Source: Hypomyces perniciosus (taxonomy: Eukaryota > Ascomycota > Sordariomycetes > Hypocreales > Hypocreaceae). From it: a stretch of 64,000 nucleotides of DNA. The position numbers and the translations under genes are program-made. Positions 24,745 to 35,387 of this stretch are shown here, one piece after another (the first letter of the stretch is position 1; each line of letters begins with the position of its first letter). Location of the stretch: contig SPDT01000006.1 of assembly GCA_008477525.1 (NCBI GenBank), forward strand, positions 1,825,501-1,889,500, written 5' to 3'. A model generated the notes under the pieces. It was not told the DNA's origin and ran no database searches. It saw only the letters and a program-made list of their open reading frames with translations.

Positions 24745-25991
24745 ATGTCTACTGTATGTCAAGTTCGGTCCAATCAGCCACGGAACCTCTTTAACAGATC
24801 ATGCAGTCAGAACCAGATGTGATAAAGCCCCTGCGACCGCCGATTGGCTTCTCCAAGCGCGCGATACAATCTCCCAGCCTGTCGTTGCGGCTTTCTGCGC
24901 TGGCGGTGTTGCGGGCGCCGTTTCCCGAACGGTTGTATCTCCGTTGGAACGACTCAAAATTCTCATGCAAGTTCAGAGTGCAGGGCGAGATGCGTACAAA
25001 TTGTCTGTCAGCCAAGCGTTGGGCAAGATGTGGAGGGAGGAAGGCTGGAGGGGCTTCATGCGAGGAAACGGAACCAACTGCATCCGTATCGTTCCTTATT
25101 CTGCTGTTCAGTTCAGCAGCTATAATTTTACAAACGGGTATGGTGTTCCTGCGCCGTGCGAGCCAAAAGCTTAGTTTGATGACAGACCGCGAAACTAACT
25201 GAGTAACTAGAACGTCTTTGAGCCCTACCCAGGATCTGACCTAAGTCCCATTACACGCCTCATCTGCGGAGGTGCTGCTGGAGTAACGTCTGTCTTCTTC
25301 ACGTATCCTCTCGACATCGTCCGGACACGCTTGTCCATCCAGTCGGCCAGTTTTGCGGAGCTAGGCGCCAAGCCCAAAAAGTTGCCGGGTATGTGGGCAA
25401 CCATGGTTTATATGTACAAGACCGAGGGTGGCATCTCAGCTTTGTACCGCGGCATCATCCCCACAGTGGCTGGTGTAGCTCCTTACGTGCGAGACCTCGA
25501 AACCAAAGTCATATTTCAAATTTGCTAATAATCTCTGCAGGTCGGCCTGAACTTTATGGTGTACGAGTCAATTCGCAAATCACTTACACCTGAGGGCGAC
25601 AAAAATCCGAGTGCTTTGCGTAAACTTCTTGCTGGCGCTATGTCCGGTGCGGTGGCGCAGACTTGTACCTATCCCTTGTGAGCTACTTCCTTGGGCCTCC
25701 CTCTTACCAAGGGATCTATTATTCCCTTTCAGGCTAACAAAAGCATTCAGTGATGTGCTACGTCGACGATTCCAGATAAATACCATGTCGGGCATGGGAT
25801 ACCAATACAAGTCCATTTCAGATGCCGTGCGAATCATCGTGGTTCAAGAAGGGATAAAAGGACTGTACAAAGGCATCGTCCCCAATCTCCTCAAGGTTGC
25901 TCCCAGTATGGCTTCAAGCTGGCTGAGCTTTGAAGTTACCCGCGACTTTTTGATCGAGCTGAAGGAAGATGCTGACCAAGAGTCAATGTAA
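24745..25991 (+). CDS. Mitochondrial carrier, YPR011C type (two frame breaks)
   Basis: Five exons (24745-24753, 24798-25137, 25211-25486, 25541-25677, 25751-25991) would give about 334 aa. Three carrier repeats are plain, each with a P-x-[DE]-x-x-[KR] signature: [26 protein letters not shown] and [32 protein letters not shown] and [14 protein letters not shown] mark even-numbered helices. The overall sequence resembles the fungal group around yeast YPR011C, reported to carry APS and PAPS across the inner mitochondrial membrane. The substrate here is by analogy. Two single-base losses disturb exon 2: one between about 24843 and 24873, where [12 protein letters not shown] and [12 protein letters not shown] lie in different frames, and one at the T run 25126-25129, where SSYNF must continue into YKR before the splice to NVFEPYPG. 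Confidence 0.87.
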
Positions 25992-26639
25992 CATGCATAG
26001 AAGGCACTCTGCCAAGGTAGATTCATCGTTTCTCATTCCTTTTGTTTATTATGCTTATATGCAGTCAGCATTGGGCGATTGGTTATTGTACTTGGAGACG
26101 GCAGGGAAGAGGTGAAAGACTTGATGTACAAGCGTATCACATATCTGTCCGCCGAGGGACGCAGCTTTGCATTGGAAAATAAAGGGACAAGGGTACACAT
26201 AGAGAAAAGGCTAATAATAAATTACTATACGGAGTAGTGCCTCATTACCCAGCAGGTACGGCATGCTACTTACTACCTGGAGCATCGTCGTTCCGAGGGC
26301 CGTAATCAAGACCCATTAATACTATGTAATTGACTAAATAAGCTACTAAGGTAAGTAGAATAAGATTACGAAGTACGGAGTAATAGTGAGTCCAGATACG
26401 GTAATAAGTACGGAGCATCCTCGGATATGAAGGCATAAAATTTTGGCGGTTTCCAATTTTAGTCATCATCGCTGCCCTAACTGCCGCGACTGACCGCCCT
26501 TGGGAGCCCGGCACCTGCCAATCAGAAACCACATCGAGCGAAAAGCCCTGAAATTTCTTGAGGCGGCTTTGTACTCACTGCACCATTCGACTTCGACATC
26601 AGGAACCCATCGCCATCTTCTACAGCGACAGTCGCCGCC
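25992..26639. other. Intergenic, carrier to eL18
   Basis: 648 bp. A perfect TACGAAGTACGGAGTA lies at 26367-26382, with shorter copies at 26228-26236 and near 26409. The last 180 bp is the eL18 promoter and leader, GC-rich and pyrimidine-rich near 26580-26630. Confidence 0.5.
26367..26382 (+). repeat. Dispersed motif TACGAAGTACGGAGTA, copy 1
   Basis: Perfect copy in the carrier/eL18 intergenic region. It contains the palindrome-like TACGAAGTAC joined to CGGAGTA. Identical copies occur at 31869 and 54501, and an arm-flipped form at 37709. Confidence 0.75.
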
Positions 26640-27480
26640 ATGGGTACGTGAAACAACTGATACAACCTGCGTATGCGAGTGGGGAGAATGCCTTCGAGCA
26701 TGTCCCTGCGGTTCAGGCGCCATCTTCTTTGCAAGATTGAGCAGCCGTATTTGAGCATGCTGGAACCATAATGGCTGACGGTGGTTTCCCCCTCCAGGTA
26801 TCGATCTCGACCGCCACCACGTCAAGGGCACTCACCGCAAGGCCCCCAAGAGCGACAATGTCTACCTCAAGCTCTTGGTGAAGCTGTACCGCTTCTTGGC
26901 CCGTAAGTCATCGCCTGGTTCAAGTCGAACCACTCATGGATTCATGGGTTGTAAATCAACTGACTTACTTGCGTCAAGGCCGAACCGATGCGGCCTTCAA
27001 CAAGGTCGTTCTTCGACGGCTCTTCATGTCCAAGATCAACCGCCCTCCCGTTTCATTGTCTCGTATCGTTGCGAACATCAACAAGGACGACGAGAAGCGA
27101 ACTGTCGTCATTGTCGGCACTGTCACTGACGACAACCGCCTCCTCGCTTTCCCCAAGGTGACGGTCGCTGCCCTTCGCTTCACTGCTACCGCCCGCGCCA
27201 GGATTACTGCTGCTGGCGGCGAGGCCATCACTCTCGACCAGCTGGCCCTTCGTGCGCCTACCGGCAGCAACACACTGACTCTCCGAGGACCCAAGAACAG
27301 CCGAGAGGCCTTCAAGCACTTCGGTTTCGGTCCCCACAAGCACAAGGTAACGGCACAATCACATCCCCCTACTTAATTTGCAGGACACTAACAGCTATTC
27401 AGAAACCCTTCGTTGAATCCAAGGGCCGAAAGTTTGAGCGCGCTCGTGGCCGAAGACGATCGCGTGGTTTCAAGGTCTAA
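26640..27480 (+). CDS. RPL18: 60S ribosomal protein eL18
   Basis: Four exons (26640-26643, 26798-26902, 26979-27346, 27403-27480) give 184 aa. The first coding exon holds only ATGG, and a 154-nt intron follows. The protein reads [54 protein letters not shown] and ends [20 protein letters not shown] plus Val, diagnostic for eL18. It is a structural protein of the large subunit. Introns close to the start codon are usual in fungal ribosomal protein genes. The last intron has CACTAACA as branch site. Coding ends 201 bp from the convergent MRM2 gene. Confidence 0.96.
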
Positions 27481-27681
27481 GCGGTGTTGGAAGGAATGGA
27501 TGGGGCAATTGATGTCAGTATTTGCGCTTTGCAGATGGATCTTGCATGGAACTGGTGTGGCTCGGTGTCACTCGCGAAATAACAAACTGAAATTTCACGT
27601 AAAGCAGGCAACCAGGAACTGGCACTGTCATCCATTTGACCTCTTCTATTCCTGACGTGAATACGATTTGGTCTAAGCAAC

Positions 27682-29088
27682 CTAGACCGGATCTTTTATG
27701 TCACTAATGATGATCTCAGGCTTTCTTCGTAGAGCTATAAAATATGATTCTCTGCTTTCCTGGGCCAGGTTAACACCGGAGTCTTAGGCAACCGTATCCA
27801 AAACTTACACTTCTGGAAGACTCTGGCTTTTCCCTGTACACCTTTGAAAACAGCGTCTTGAGTTTTTGCTCCAACTCCCTGTCCTCGGAGCCTTGGTAGA
27901 ACTTGCAGATGAAGTGGCCCCCAGGTTTAAGTGTATCGCTTGCAAACTGAAGTGCCGCAGCACAGAGATCCTACGGCTTAGGTGGTTACTATCGTTATTT
28001 GATAAATTGTTTCCGGGCTTAGAGGGACCCTCACCATGCTACCTGCGTGATCGCGAAAGGCAACACCGCTCGTATTCATCAACCTGTCATAGGGATTACT
28101 CAAACTGTTCACGCCGAATCCAGATGTTTGCCCCCAGGGTGCTGACATATCACTCAATACAATCTACAACTCGGTAGCATCAGCATCGGTATCAGAGCTA
28201 GGGAACAGTAGGCATGTCAAGGGGAGGTTAACGGACATCCACGAGACGTGTTGCGGATGAATGCAGCACTGATGATGTAGACGGCAACTCCGATGGCTGG
28301 ACAGTATGTCTTTCTATATCGATGTAGCTGGGCTGATCGATTGTTTCGCTCGTGGCAGATGGCGCATTATCTCCAGTGTTGTCGTCGTGGTGGATGGGCG
28401 GAGATAGGTTGCGGTGGGACTGTACGATGAAATCCTTAACCAGTTTCTGCACGACGGGGGAGAGAAAGTCCCCCTGGAACGTCGCAACGCCTCGAGGCGG
28501 TTGTGCGGGGATGAGATCGATGCCTATGACACGGCCATGGGGCCGAGTACGTTCAAGAGCGACCTGGGCAAAGGGGCGGTTTGATGAGTTGACTGGTTTT
28601 TTTTTTCACTCACAGGAGACGACAAGGTCTCATGGGGTCTCGATGTGATGTCACGACATACCTGGGACCAGCTACCTGGCGCATATCCCTATGGAAAATA
28701 ACATTAGAGGCCCAAAAGCCTTACTGCTAAGCGTCTGTTTTATAATGGGGCAACTTGCCAAATCCACCACTGTTTGACCTTCTTTGAAGATTTTGTATTT
28801 CGCGTCCATCTAATAGTGAGTCAGCATGGCCAGGCAGACGATGAGAAACCATCAAGTCATAGTCAGCCAACCCAGTCTCACCTCTACCAGTTTGAAGGCA
28901 GCCCGACTCTTGAGGCCCTGGACCCTGGCCTTGCGGGCATACACATCATGACCTTGTCTTTGTTTCCACCGCGATCCGGACGATGACAACCGCGTCAACC
29001 ACGGCACACCCCCAGAAGGCCGCAAAGACGGAATCAATAGATGCGAGAACTGGGTTGCCAACAGGCGCACTCGGCCCGAGGGCAACAT
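27682..29088 (-). CDS. MRM2: Mitochondrial rRNA uridine-2'-O-methyltransferase (RrmJ/FtsJ family)
   Basis: Seven exons (28882-29088, 28759-28809, 28662-28688, 28237-28563, 28035-28163, 27809-27970, 27682-27759) give 326 aa, and all six introns fall between codons. The N-terminus is Arg/Ser/Leu-rich, like a mitochondrial presequence, followed by SSGSRWKQRQGHDVYARKAR. SAM-binding motif VVDLGYAPGSWSQVALE and the K-D-K-E catalytic set are visible: Lys66 in SRAAFK, Asp209 in LSDMSAPW, Lys270 in CKFYQG and Glu305 in RESYFIAL. Mrm2 methylates a conserved uridine of mitochondrial large-subunit rRNA. Intron 2 (28689-28758) uses a GC donor (GCAAGT). About 45 Ser/Thr/Asp-rich residues (about 143-200) are inserted before LSDMSAP, as in several fungal orthologues. 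The symbol follows yeast. Confidence 0.93.
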
Positions 29089-29699
29089 CGAAATCGATGT
29101 AGGCGGTAAGATACTCTCAAGCTCACCCGCAGCTCTCTCATACCAAGTTCAAAATCAAACTTGGAGATGCGTTGCCACTGTATCACGTACTACAATCCGC
29201 GCGGCAGAGATGTGTGGTCGATTTAGAGATGCCTAGTACGAAGAAGTATTTAAGGGCCAAGGATGCTCACCAACCCCAACCCTAGAGCACACTTTCCCCA
29301 TGTAAATAGTGGATTTTTGAAGTAAGGTATTTCGATTACTGCGAAGTACTGGTCTGTCAATACGCTCCGCAAATCAGTCATTCTCTTTTGCCTTTGGTTT
29401 TGTTTTTAGTCACAATACGTCACTCTAATATATTGTGAGGATGAGAACGACTTAAGATTGTTGTTTTAGTATTCAACTTAGACCTTCCCCTATTAAAACA
29501 ACCCAGTAATTGTCACTACGAGCACATGGAATACTGATAATAGCTGTTAAGCAAGGCATCTAAATGAACAGGATTCCCATTGACCCAACCGATGCGCCAT
29601 CCATCTGGAATATGTAATGACTCCAAAACGCCAACATATGTATGCTGCTATTCCTTCCATCAAATTCATATAGCCATATCTGTGATACTGCTATGGCAC
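29089..29699. other. Intergenic, about 600 bp
   Basis: Lies between the MRM2 start and the 3' end of the coiled-coil gene. It becomes A+T-rich from about 29300 to 29560. No gene, RNA or repeat was recognised. Confidence 0.5.
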
Positions 29700-31461
29700 C
29701 TAGGCCAAGAAGCTAGCGTTTACTCCTCGCCTATCTCGCTTGAGAGGCGAGAATGTGCTGCCAGTAGCGTATGGATTGACAACTCCCCCCAGAGGCGCCT
29801 TAAGGCGCCGGGTCTGACCAAGTTGTACCTTTGCAGGCCGCTGAGTTGTCTCTCCATCCTCGTCCTCGAAAATCGTCTTATTGGTACCACCTAAGAGCTT
29901 GCGTTTCTTCCTTTTGGTGCCTACTTCCAGTATACTGCTGTTAGCGGCGGTGCAAGAAGCCTCTTTCTCTCTGGCCTGCGCAACGGATTCTTTCACATGT
30001 GCCGTTACTGATAGACTGTTGGTTTCCTGTTGTGCGTGGGATTCCTCCATCACCTTGTCGAGAGGAGTCGCTTTCCGTCCGGCAGATCTCTTGGTAGGTG
30101 CTGCGACCCTGTTCTTCTCGGATGCTGAGGCTTCACCAAGAACCTTCGCCTTCGGTCTCCCCCTGGGCTTTGGTGGCTTGGGAGCTGCTACTACAGCATC
30201 AGGGTTGGGAACCGGCTCTGGGCTCGGAGGTTCATCCACGGCCTGTATTGTAGACGACTCCTCACGGTCCGCAGATAGGGATCCGGCTGTTGATGCAAGA
30301 TAGGACACTTCTTCGATGGAATCGTCTGCGAGACCCTTCGTTCTATTGAGGAATGGCGTGATTGAAAACGTAGATTTCTCACCCAGTAGTGCATGCTCTG
30401 CTGCACGTTTCCTTACTGGCCTCTTTTTGAAGCTGTCATCATGGCCAGGTGTAGGAATGGCCATGTCGTCCATGCTCAGTTCTGGTGTCCGCCGCTTGCC
30501 ATCGGACCGGGACTTCGTGGTCAACTGTCCCTTTGTTCGATCCTGGGGGTATCGCTGGACAGTCTCGGTTTCTTGCAGGTTGCTCCGATGCACCTGGAGC
30601 TCGGCTTGCGTCTCCCTGAGCTCGTTCTGTGTGCCCTTTAGTTTCATTTTTAGCCTCGATATTCGCTCCTCTAGCCTTTCGTTGTGACTGCGCAATTCTG
30701 CAAGTTCCCTTTCATAGTCTATTTTTATCCTGTCCTGCTCTTTCTTCTCAGAAGCCAGCTCCTTCTCGGTCCTGTCAAGTTTCGACCTCAGCTCACTGAT
30801 GACACTCTCAACTTCTCTGCTAGGGCCTCTCTGACTTGCTCGCTTCTCGTTCTCGAGTTCTACTTCCAAGGAATCTAATTGTCGTCGAAGATCATGTTTT
30901 TCGGCTACCGTGGCTTGATAATTGGTAAGCTGCGATTGTAGATGCTCCATTTCTGGTCGCATGCGCTCTAGCTCTCTGGTCAAAGCAAACTTTTCTTGGA
31001 GGGTTTTGCTTGACTTTTGTATCGAGGCGTTAAAAGAATCAACCTCAGCCTTTTCTAGTTAGTAAAACAATTTCAGGGGTTTCCATTGCTACATACTTTG
31101 AGGCTAGCCAACTCGACAGTATATTTTTTTAATTGTGAATCCTTGGAACAGACCAGTCCCTTGTTGCAATCGAGTTCGGTGCGGGTCTTGTCGCATTGTC
31201 GGGCGAGCGACTCGATTTGTTCGTCTTTTCGAATAAGCTTGTCTTGGAGCAGGGCATTCTCGTCTCGGAGGGACAACATTCGAAGCTGGAGCAGGCGAGC
31301 CTCTTCGTCGCGATGAATAAGTTCCGTCTTATGAAGGTTGTTCTGATTCTGCATATCGAGGTCATGAATAAGCGCCATGCGCTATGAGCAGCCAGTCAGT
31401 AAGAATTTGCGGACAGCCACACAATATGATAGCATTATACCTCGCCTGAGTCGGCGCTCAT
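29700..31461 (-). CDS. Coiled-coil protein with AT-hook and basic C-terminal motif, function unknown
   Basis: Three exons (31441-31461, 31097-31381, 29700-31049) give 551 aa. The acceptor of exon 3 follows a TACTAAC branch site. Residues 10 to about 280 are dense heptad-like coiled coil rich in Glu, Leu, Arg and Lys (for example LRDENALLQDKLIRKDEQIE). A disordered region follows, with PELSMDDMAIPTPGHDDS and a KPRGRPKAK segment whose RGRP core is an AT-hook. The last 70 residues hold basic KRKKRKLLGG and the terminal motif TFSPLKRDRRGVNASFLA, which looks conserved rather than random. The layout suggests a nuclear, DNA- or kinetochore-associated scaffold, but the protein was not recognised and no function is assigned. 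Confidence 0.8.
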
Positions 31462-31985
31462 GATGGATTGCCGTTCCCTGTCCAAAAGCGGGAAAAGGTG
31501 GTTATATCGCCACCGCAGAGAGCAGAGTATGCTATAAACCTGAGAGGAGCGGTCTAAACGCTTCAAGTATTGGCATGCAGGCCTTTCAAGGCGACTTCAG
31601 AGATCGCACGGACAAGGTAAAATAATGATGTAGTCGTTGTGGAATGAGGATGAGCCATGTGTTAGCATGACTACTAGTAATAGAGGCAGTGGTAGTAGTA
31701 TTATCCGTGTTTTCCTTTCTTCCAAGTTCCACCGAAAATAAACATGGTGCTATATACGGCTTAGCGCCTTGGATCAACAATGTTGCGCCTCGAGGCTTAT
31801 ATGATGGACATGATTACGTACTCTCCACCTTTTTGTTCTTACTCGCACTAAGTGCATAGTACTACTAGTACGAAGTACGGAGTAGTGGCCACATCATTCC
31901 ACGAGAGCTTCAATTGGCTTCACTTCTTGATGTCAATTGCAGAAACCAGCGAAAATTGACACATTGACTGCGGACTGTCGTCACG
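31462..31985. promoter_or_regulatory. Divergent promoter region, coiled-coil gene / OST3
   Basis: 524 bp between two divergent start codons. A perfect TACGAAGTACGGAGTA sits at 31869-31884, about 100 bp before the OST3 ATG. No other site is claimed. Confidence 0.4.
31869..31884 (+). repeat. Dispersed motif TACGAAGTACGGAGTA, copy 2
   Basis: Perfect copy about 100 bp before the OST3 start codon, flanked by ACTACTAG steps. Confidence 0.75.
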
Positions 31986-33163
31986 ATGCGCGTCTTTGCG
32001 CATTTTCTCTCGGTGTCCCTGCTATTAGTGGGGACTTTGGCTGCTAAGAAGACAACAGGACGATTCGACGACTTTCATCGACTTGCGCAGAGTACATCTC
32101 CCCTTAAGCTCAACGACGCCGCCTACAACTCCTTGACAGCAGCACCAAGGGACTACAGCGTGGCCGTGCTGCTTACAGCCTTGGAGTCACGCTTTGGCTG
32201 TCAGCTTTGTCGGGAGTTCCAGCCAGAATGGGATCTCCTAGGAAAGAGCTGGGCTCGTGGAGATAAAGCCGGAGAGTCTCGATTATTTTTTGGTACACTC
32301 GATTTTACGGATGGCCGTGATGTGTTCGTATCGGTGCGTTGGTGAACTCTGACGAGCTCTGAACCGACTGTTATGATGGGTGTGCTAATTCGAGTTTCAG
32401 CTTGGTCTACAAACTGCCCCAGTCCTCCTCCTCTTCCAGCCAACCAAAGGCCCTCACGCCGTCACCTCACCAGAGCCTCTTCGATATGACTTCACAACTG
32501 GGTAAGCAATGTCATTGCTATTTGCAACAACTTCCCCGCTGTTTCTAATTGAGCATAGGCCTCCGGCTGCAGAGCAAGTCCATGCTTGGCTCGCACGGCA
32601 CCTGCCAGACAGACCTCACCCGCCGGTTAAACGGCCCATAAACTGGCTTCGATGGGCCTCTACGATCACTATTCTGTTGGGCCTTGGCACAGCAGTGGTG
32701 AGCGCCTCGCCTTTTGTGTTGCCCATCATTCAGAACCGCAACATCTGGGCGTCCGTCAGCTTAATATCCATCCTTCTATTCACCAGCGGGCACATGTTCA
32801 ACCACATTCGGAAAGTGCCATATGTAGCAGGTGATGGACGGGGTGGGATTAGCTACTTTGCGGGAGGATTTCAGAGCCAATATGGTCTGGAAACCCAGAT
32901 TGTAGCTGCTGTTTGTAAGACCAGATGATCCCAATCTCCCTCCGCACTCGTTCAGAAAACTAACTGGCATCGCCTTAGATGGTGTCCTGGCATTCTGCGC
33001 TATAACTCTAGCAGTCAAGGTTCCTCGCATCGCGGACGCCAAGTCGCAGCAGGTTGCCGTGGTTGTCTGGGGTGTGGTCATATTCCTCGTGTATAGCTTC
33101 TTGTTGAGCGTCTTCCGCATCAAAAATGGAGGATATCCATTCTCCTTGCCACCGTTTATGTGA
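31986..33163 (+). CDS. OST3: Oligosaccharyltransferase subunit Ost3/Ost6
   Basis: Four exons (31986-32333, 32401-32501, 32559-32914, 32979-33163) give 329 aa. A hydrophobic signal peptide (residues 1-20, ending TLAA) leads into a lumenal thioredoxin-like domain with the C-x-x-C pair Cys72 and Cys75 (GCQLC). Four hydrophobic spans follow: near residues 180-205, 212-232, after FAGGFQSQYGLETQIVAAVY, and VAVVVWGVVIFLVYSFLL. These are the marks of Ost3/Ost6/TUSC3. The subunit helps the ER oligosaccharyltransferase glycosylate Asn sites near cysteines through transient mixed disulfides. The protein ends GGYPFSLPPFM. The choice of Ost3 over Ost6 rests on overall resemblance. Confidence 0.92.
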
Positions 33164-34015
33164 GCAAGCCGTTCCGAGAAAGAAAAAACACGTTTAGGAA
33201 CAAAGCGGCGTCATTCTTGGTCAACTGCAAATCGAATACTGGGGCATTCGGAGCATAGAGAAGGCAACAGCAACGGCAAAGGAATAACACTTGGTGGCCC
33301 AAAGCGTGGCGGTCCCTATCGCAGACCCGCATGAATGCATGGAAATTAGGCAGTAGTACCTACTTACTACCTACATAGAAGGTATATTTGCGTGTACAAT
33401 AGCGACTAATCGCGTAACGTTTCTAAATGGGTGGGTGGGTTTGGACGAGCCAATGCCAAAGACTTCTCCGTACTGTACTCATGGTATAAACAGTAACCCC
33501 GGCCCATTCGTTCTAACGGCCCTTGTTCTCGACTTGCTATCTTTGCAACACGCTTTCCCTTTGCCAGCGGGAGCATTCGGCTTCCCTTCATTTGAATTAC
33601 CTGGGCATTCATTCAGCCACTGTCTACGGAGTGCACATTGAGCCTTTGATTTAGACCGTTTATATCTCTGTCCTTTATCCCGTCATGGTACCATGCAGAG
33701 GGGTCACCACACTCAGACTGCACGCATTCTCATGTTCACGTTTACAAAACGAAGGGCATTTTTCGAGACCTCGCAAAAAAAAAAATGAAAGTCGAGTTCT
33801 TTATTGGAAGAACAGCATGTCCAGTGCCTTTTAGGCTCCCTATAGCCAGCAATGCGTCATGCCTCGTCAGGTTGTTTTCACGCCCACCGTTTCCTTGCAT
33901 CAATAAAGACCAAACGAGGAAGCCAGCCATATGACGCCCCACCATGATCTACCATCCTGCACTCAACCTCATCATCCGAACACCTCTTAACCAATGCATC
34001 CCAGCGCGAGAACAT
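33164..34015. other. Intergenic between convergent OST3 and RACK1
   Basis: About 850 bp holding the 3' regions of both genes. A run of about a dozen A lies near 33775-33785. No credible frame or RNA gene was recognised. Confidence 0.5.
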
Positions 34016-35387
34016 TTATGCTCGCGACATGACACCCCAGGCGCGAATGATGTTGTCCGTGTAACCAGCGAACAGGGTCTGGCCGTCAGCAGACCAGGCC
34101 AAGCTGACGCACTCTGGCTCCCGGCTCTTCTTGCCGACGGAGGTGAATTCGGGCTTCAGCTCATCGACCTTGCTCTTCTTCTCAAGATCAAAGATGATGA
34201 TGCTGCTGGCAGTGGCAGCGCAGAGCCAGTATCGGTTGGGGGAGAAAACGAGGGCGTGGATCTCGTCGTTGGCGTTAAGAGAGTACAGATGCTTGGACTC
34301 GTTCAGATCCCAGAGCATGGTGGTGCCATCCTTGCCACCAGAGGCGCACAGGGAACCGTCGGGGGAGATAGTGACGGTGTTGATGTAGCCGGTATGACCG
34401 ATGTGGTCAGTCTGGAGCTTGCAGGTGGACAGCTCCCAAACCTGTCACAGGGAAATTAGAAACGCCGAAGTAGAGTCAAGGCTACGGGCAATAATAAGTG
34501 AGGAGGGTGGTTAACGTTCGAAATCAGGGCAAATGGTGATGATTGTCTCATGGCCCCGAGGGGCTCTGAAGTAGCAAATACTTGATGATTTTTGCAAACA
34601 TCATGTCGACGCAGATAGGTGAATAGACAAGAATAGCTGAATTAACATACCTTGACGAGCTTATCCCAGCCGCTGGAGACGATAACGGGGTTTTGGGGGT
34701 TGGGGCTGAATCGGACGCAGGAAGCCCACTCAGTGTGTCCCTTGTCGGTGATGGTGTACTTGCAGTCTCCGAGAGTGTTCCAGAGCTTGATGGTTCGGTC
34801 GCGGGAGCCGGAAACAATCTGTCGGTTGTCGGCGGAGAAGGAGACGGAGAGGACGTCGTTGGTGTGACCGACGAATCTTCGAGTGGTCGTTCCGGTCGCA
34901 AGCTCCCAAAGGCGCAGGGTCTTGTCCCACGAAGCAGACAGAGCATAGGCACCGTCAGAGGAGATAACCTGGTTCGGCAATCGCCATTAGCTAAATGTTG
35001 ACGCCACTAAAAAAGGCATCAGTCAATCGTGAGGAGAACATACACAGTCCGAAACGATGTGAGAGTGGCCGTGGAGGGATCGCTTAGGGTAGCCGTATTG
35101 GCTCTCGTCGCGGGTCAGGTTCCAGATGATCAAAGTCTTGTCTCGGCTGCCAGACAAGAGCATGTTGGGGCTTTGCAGAGTCAGCTCCAAAGACACATCG
35201 TATTGCTCTCAAAATTGGACGAACGTACTTCTCCATCGAGGTGGCCAAGCTGGTGACCCAGCCATTCTGTATCGCAGGTTAGCTTCCATTCTGCATCTGC
35301 GTGGCCCAGGTGAGGGATGCAGGAAATAAGGCGATTCAAACATACGTGGCCCTCGAGTGTGCCCTTGAGGATCAATTGTTCAGCCAT
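34016..35387 (-). CDS. cpc-2: RACK1 orthologue, ribosome-bound WD40 scaffold (Cpc2/Asc1)
   Basis: Five exons (35346-35387, 35229-35266, 35044-35170, 34651-34968, 34016-34441) give 316 aa, the normal RACK1 length. Seven WD repeats are legible, with [36 protein letters not shown] and [13 protein letters not shown]. Arg36 and Lys38, the pair known to anchor yeast Asc1 to the 40S head, are at exactly those positions. RACK1 sits at the mRNA exit of the small subunit and links translation to kinase signalling. In Neurospora cpc-2 is needed for cross-pathway control, and GCN1, another part of that pathway, lies about 11 kb away here. Intron 4 (34442-34650, 209 nt) is the longest of the gene and houses a U24-like snoRNA. 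Confidence 0.96.
34515..34611 (-). ncRNA. snR24: U24 C/D box snoRNA inside RACK1 intron 4
   Basis: On the minus strand the intron holds, in order: a stem arm CGTCGA (34606-34611), C box ATGATGT (34598-34604), the element TATTTGCTACTTCAGA (34565-34580), which appears identical to the remembered D' guide region of yeast snR24, a hairpin GAGCCCCTCGGGGC, C' box ATGAGAC (34545-34551), D box CTGA (34524-34527) and the closing arm TCGAACG (34515-34521), which pairs with the first arm except for one bulge. U24 guides 2'-O-methylation of 25S/28S rRNA. Yeast snR24 is also hosted by the intron of ASC1, the RACK1 gene, so host and guest are conserved together. The second guide upstream of the D box (CACCATTTGCC) differs from yeast, so only the first target is supported. 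Confidence 0.85.
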
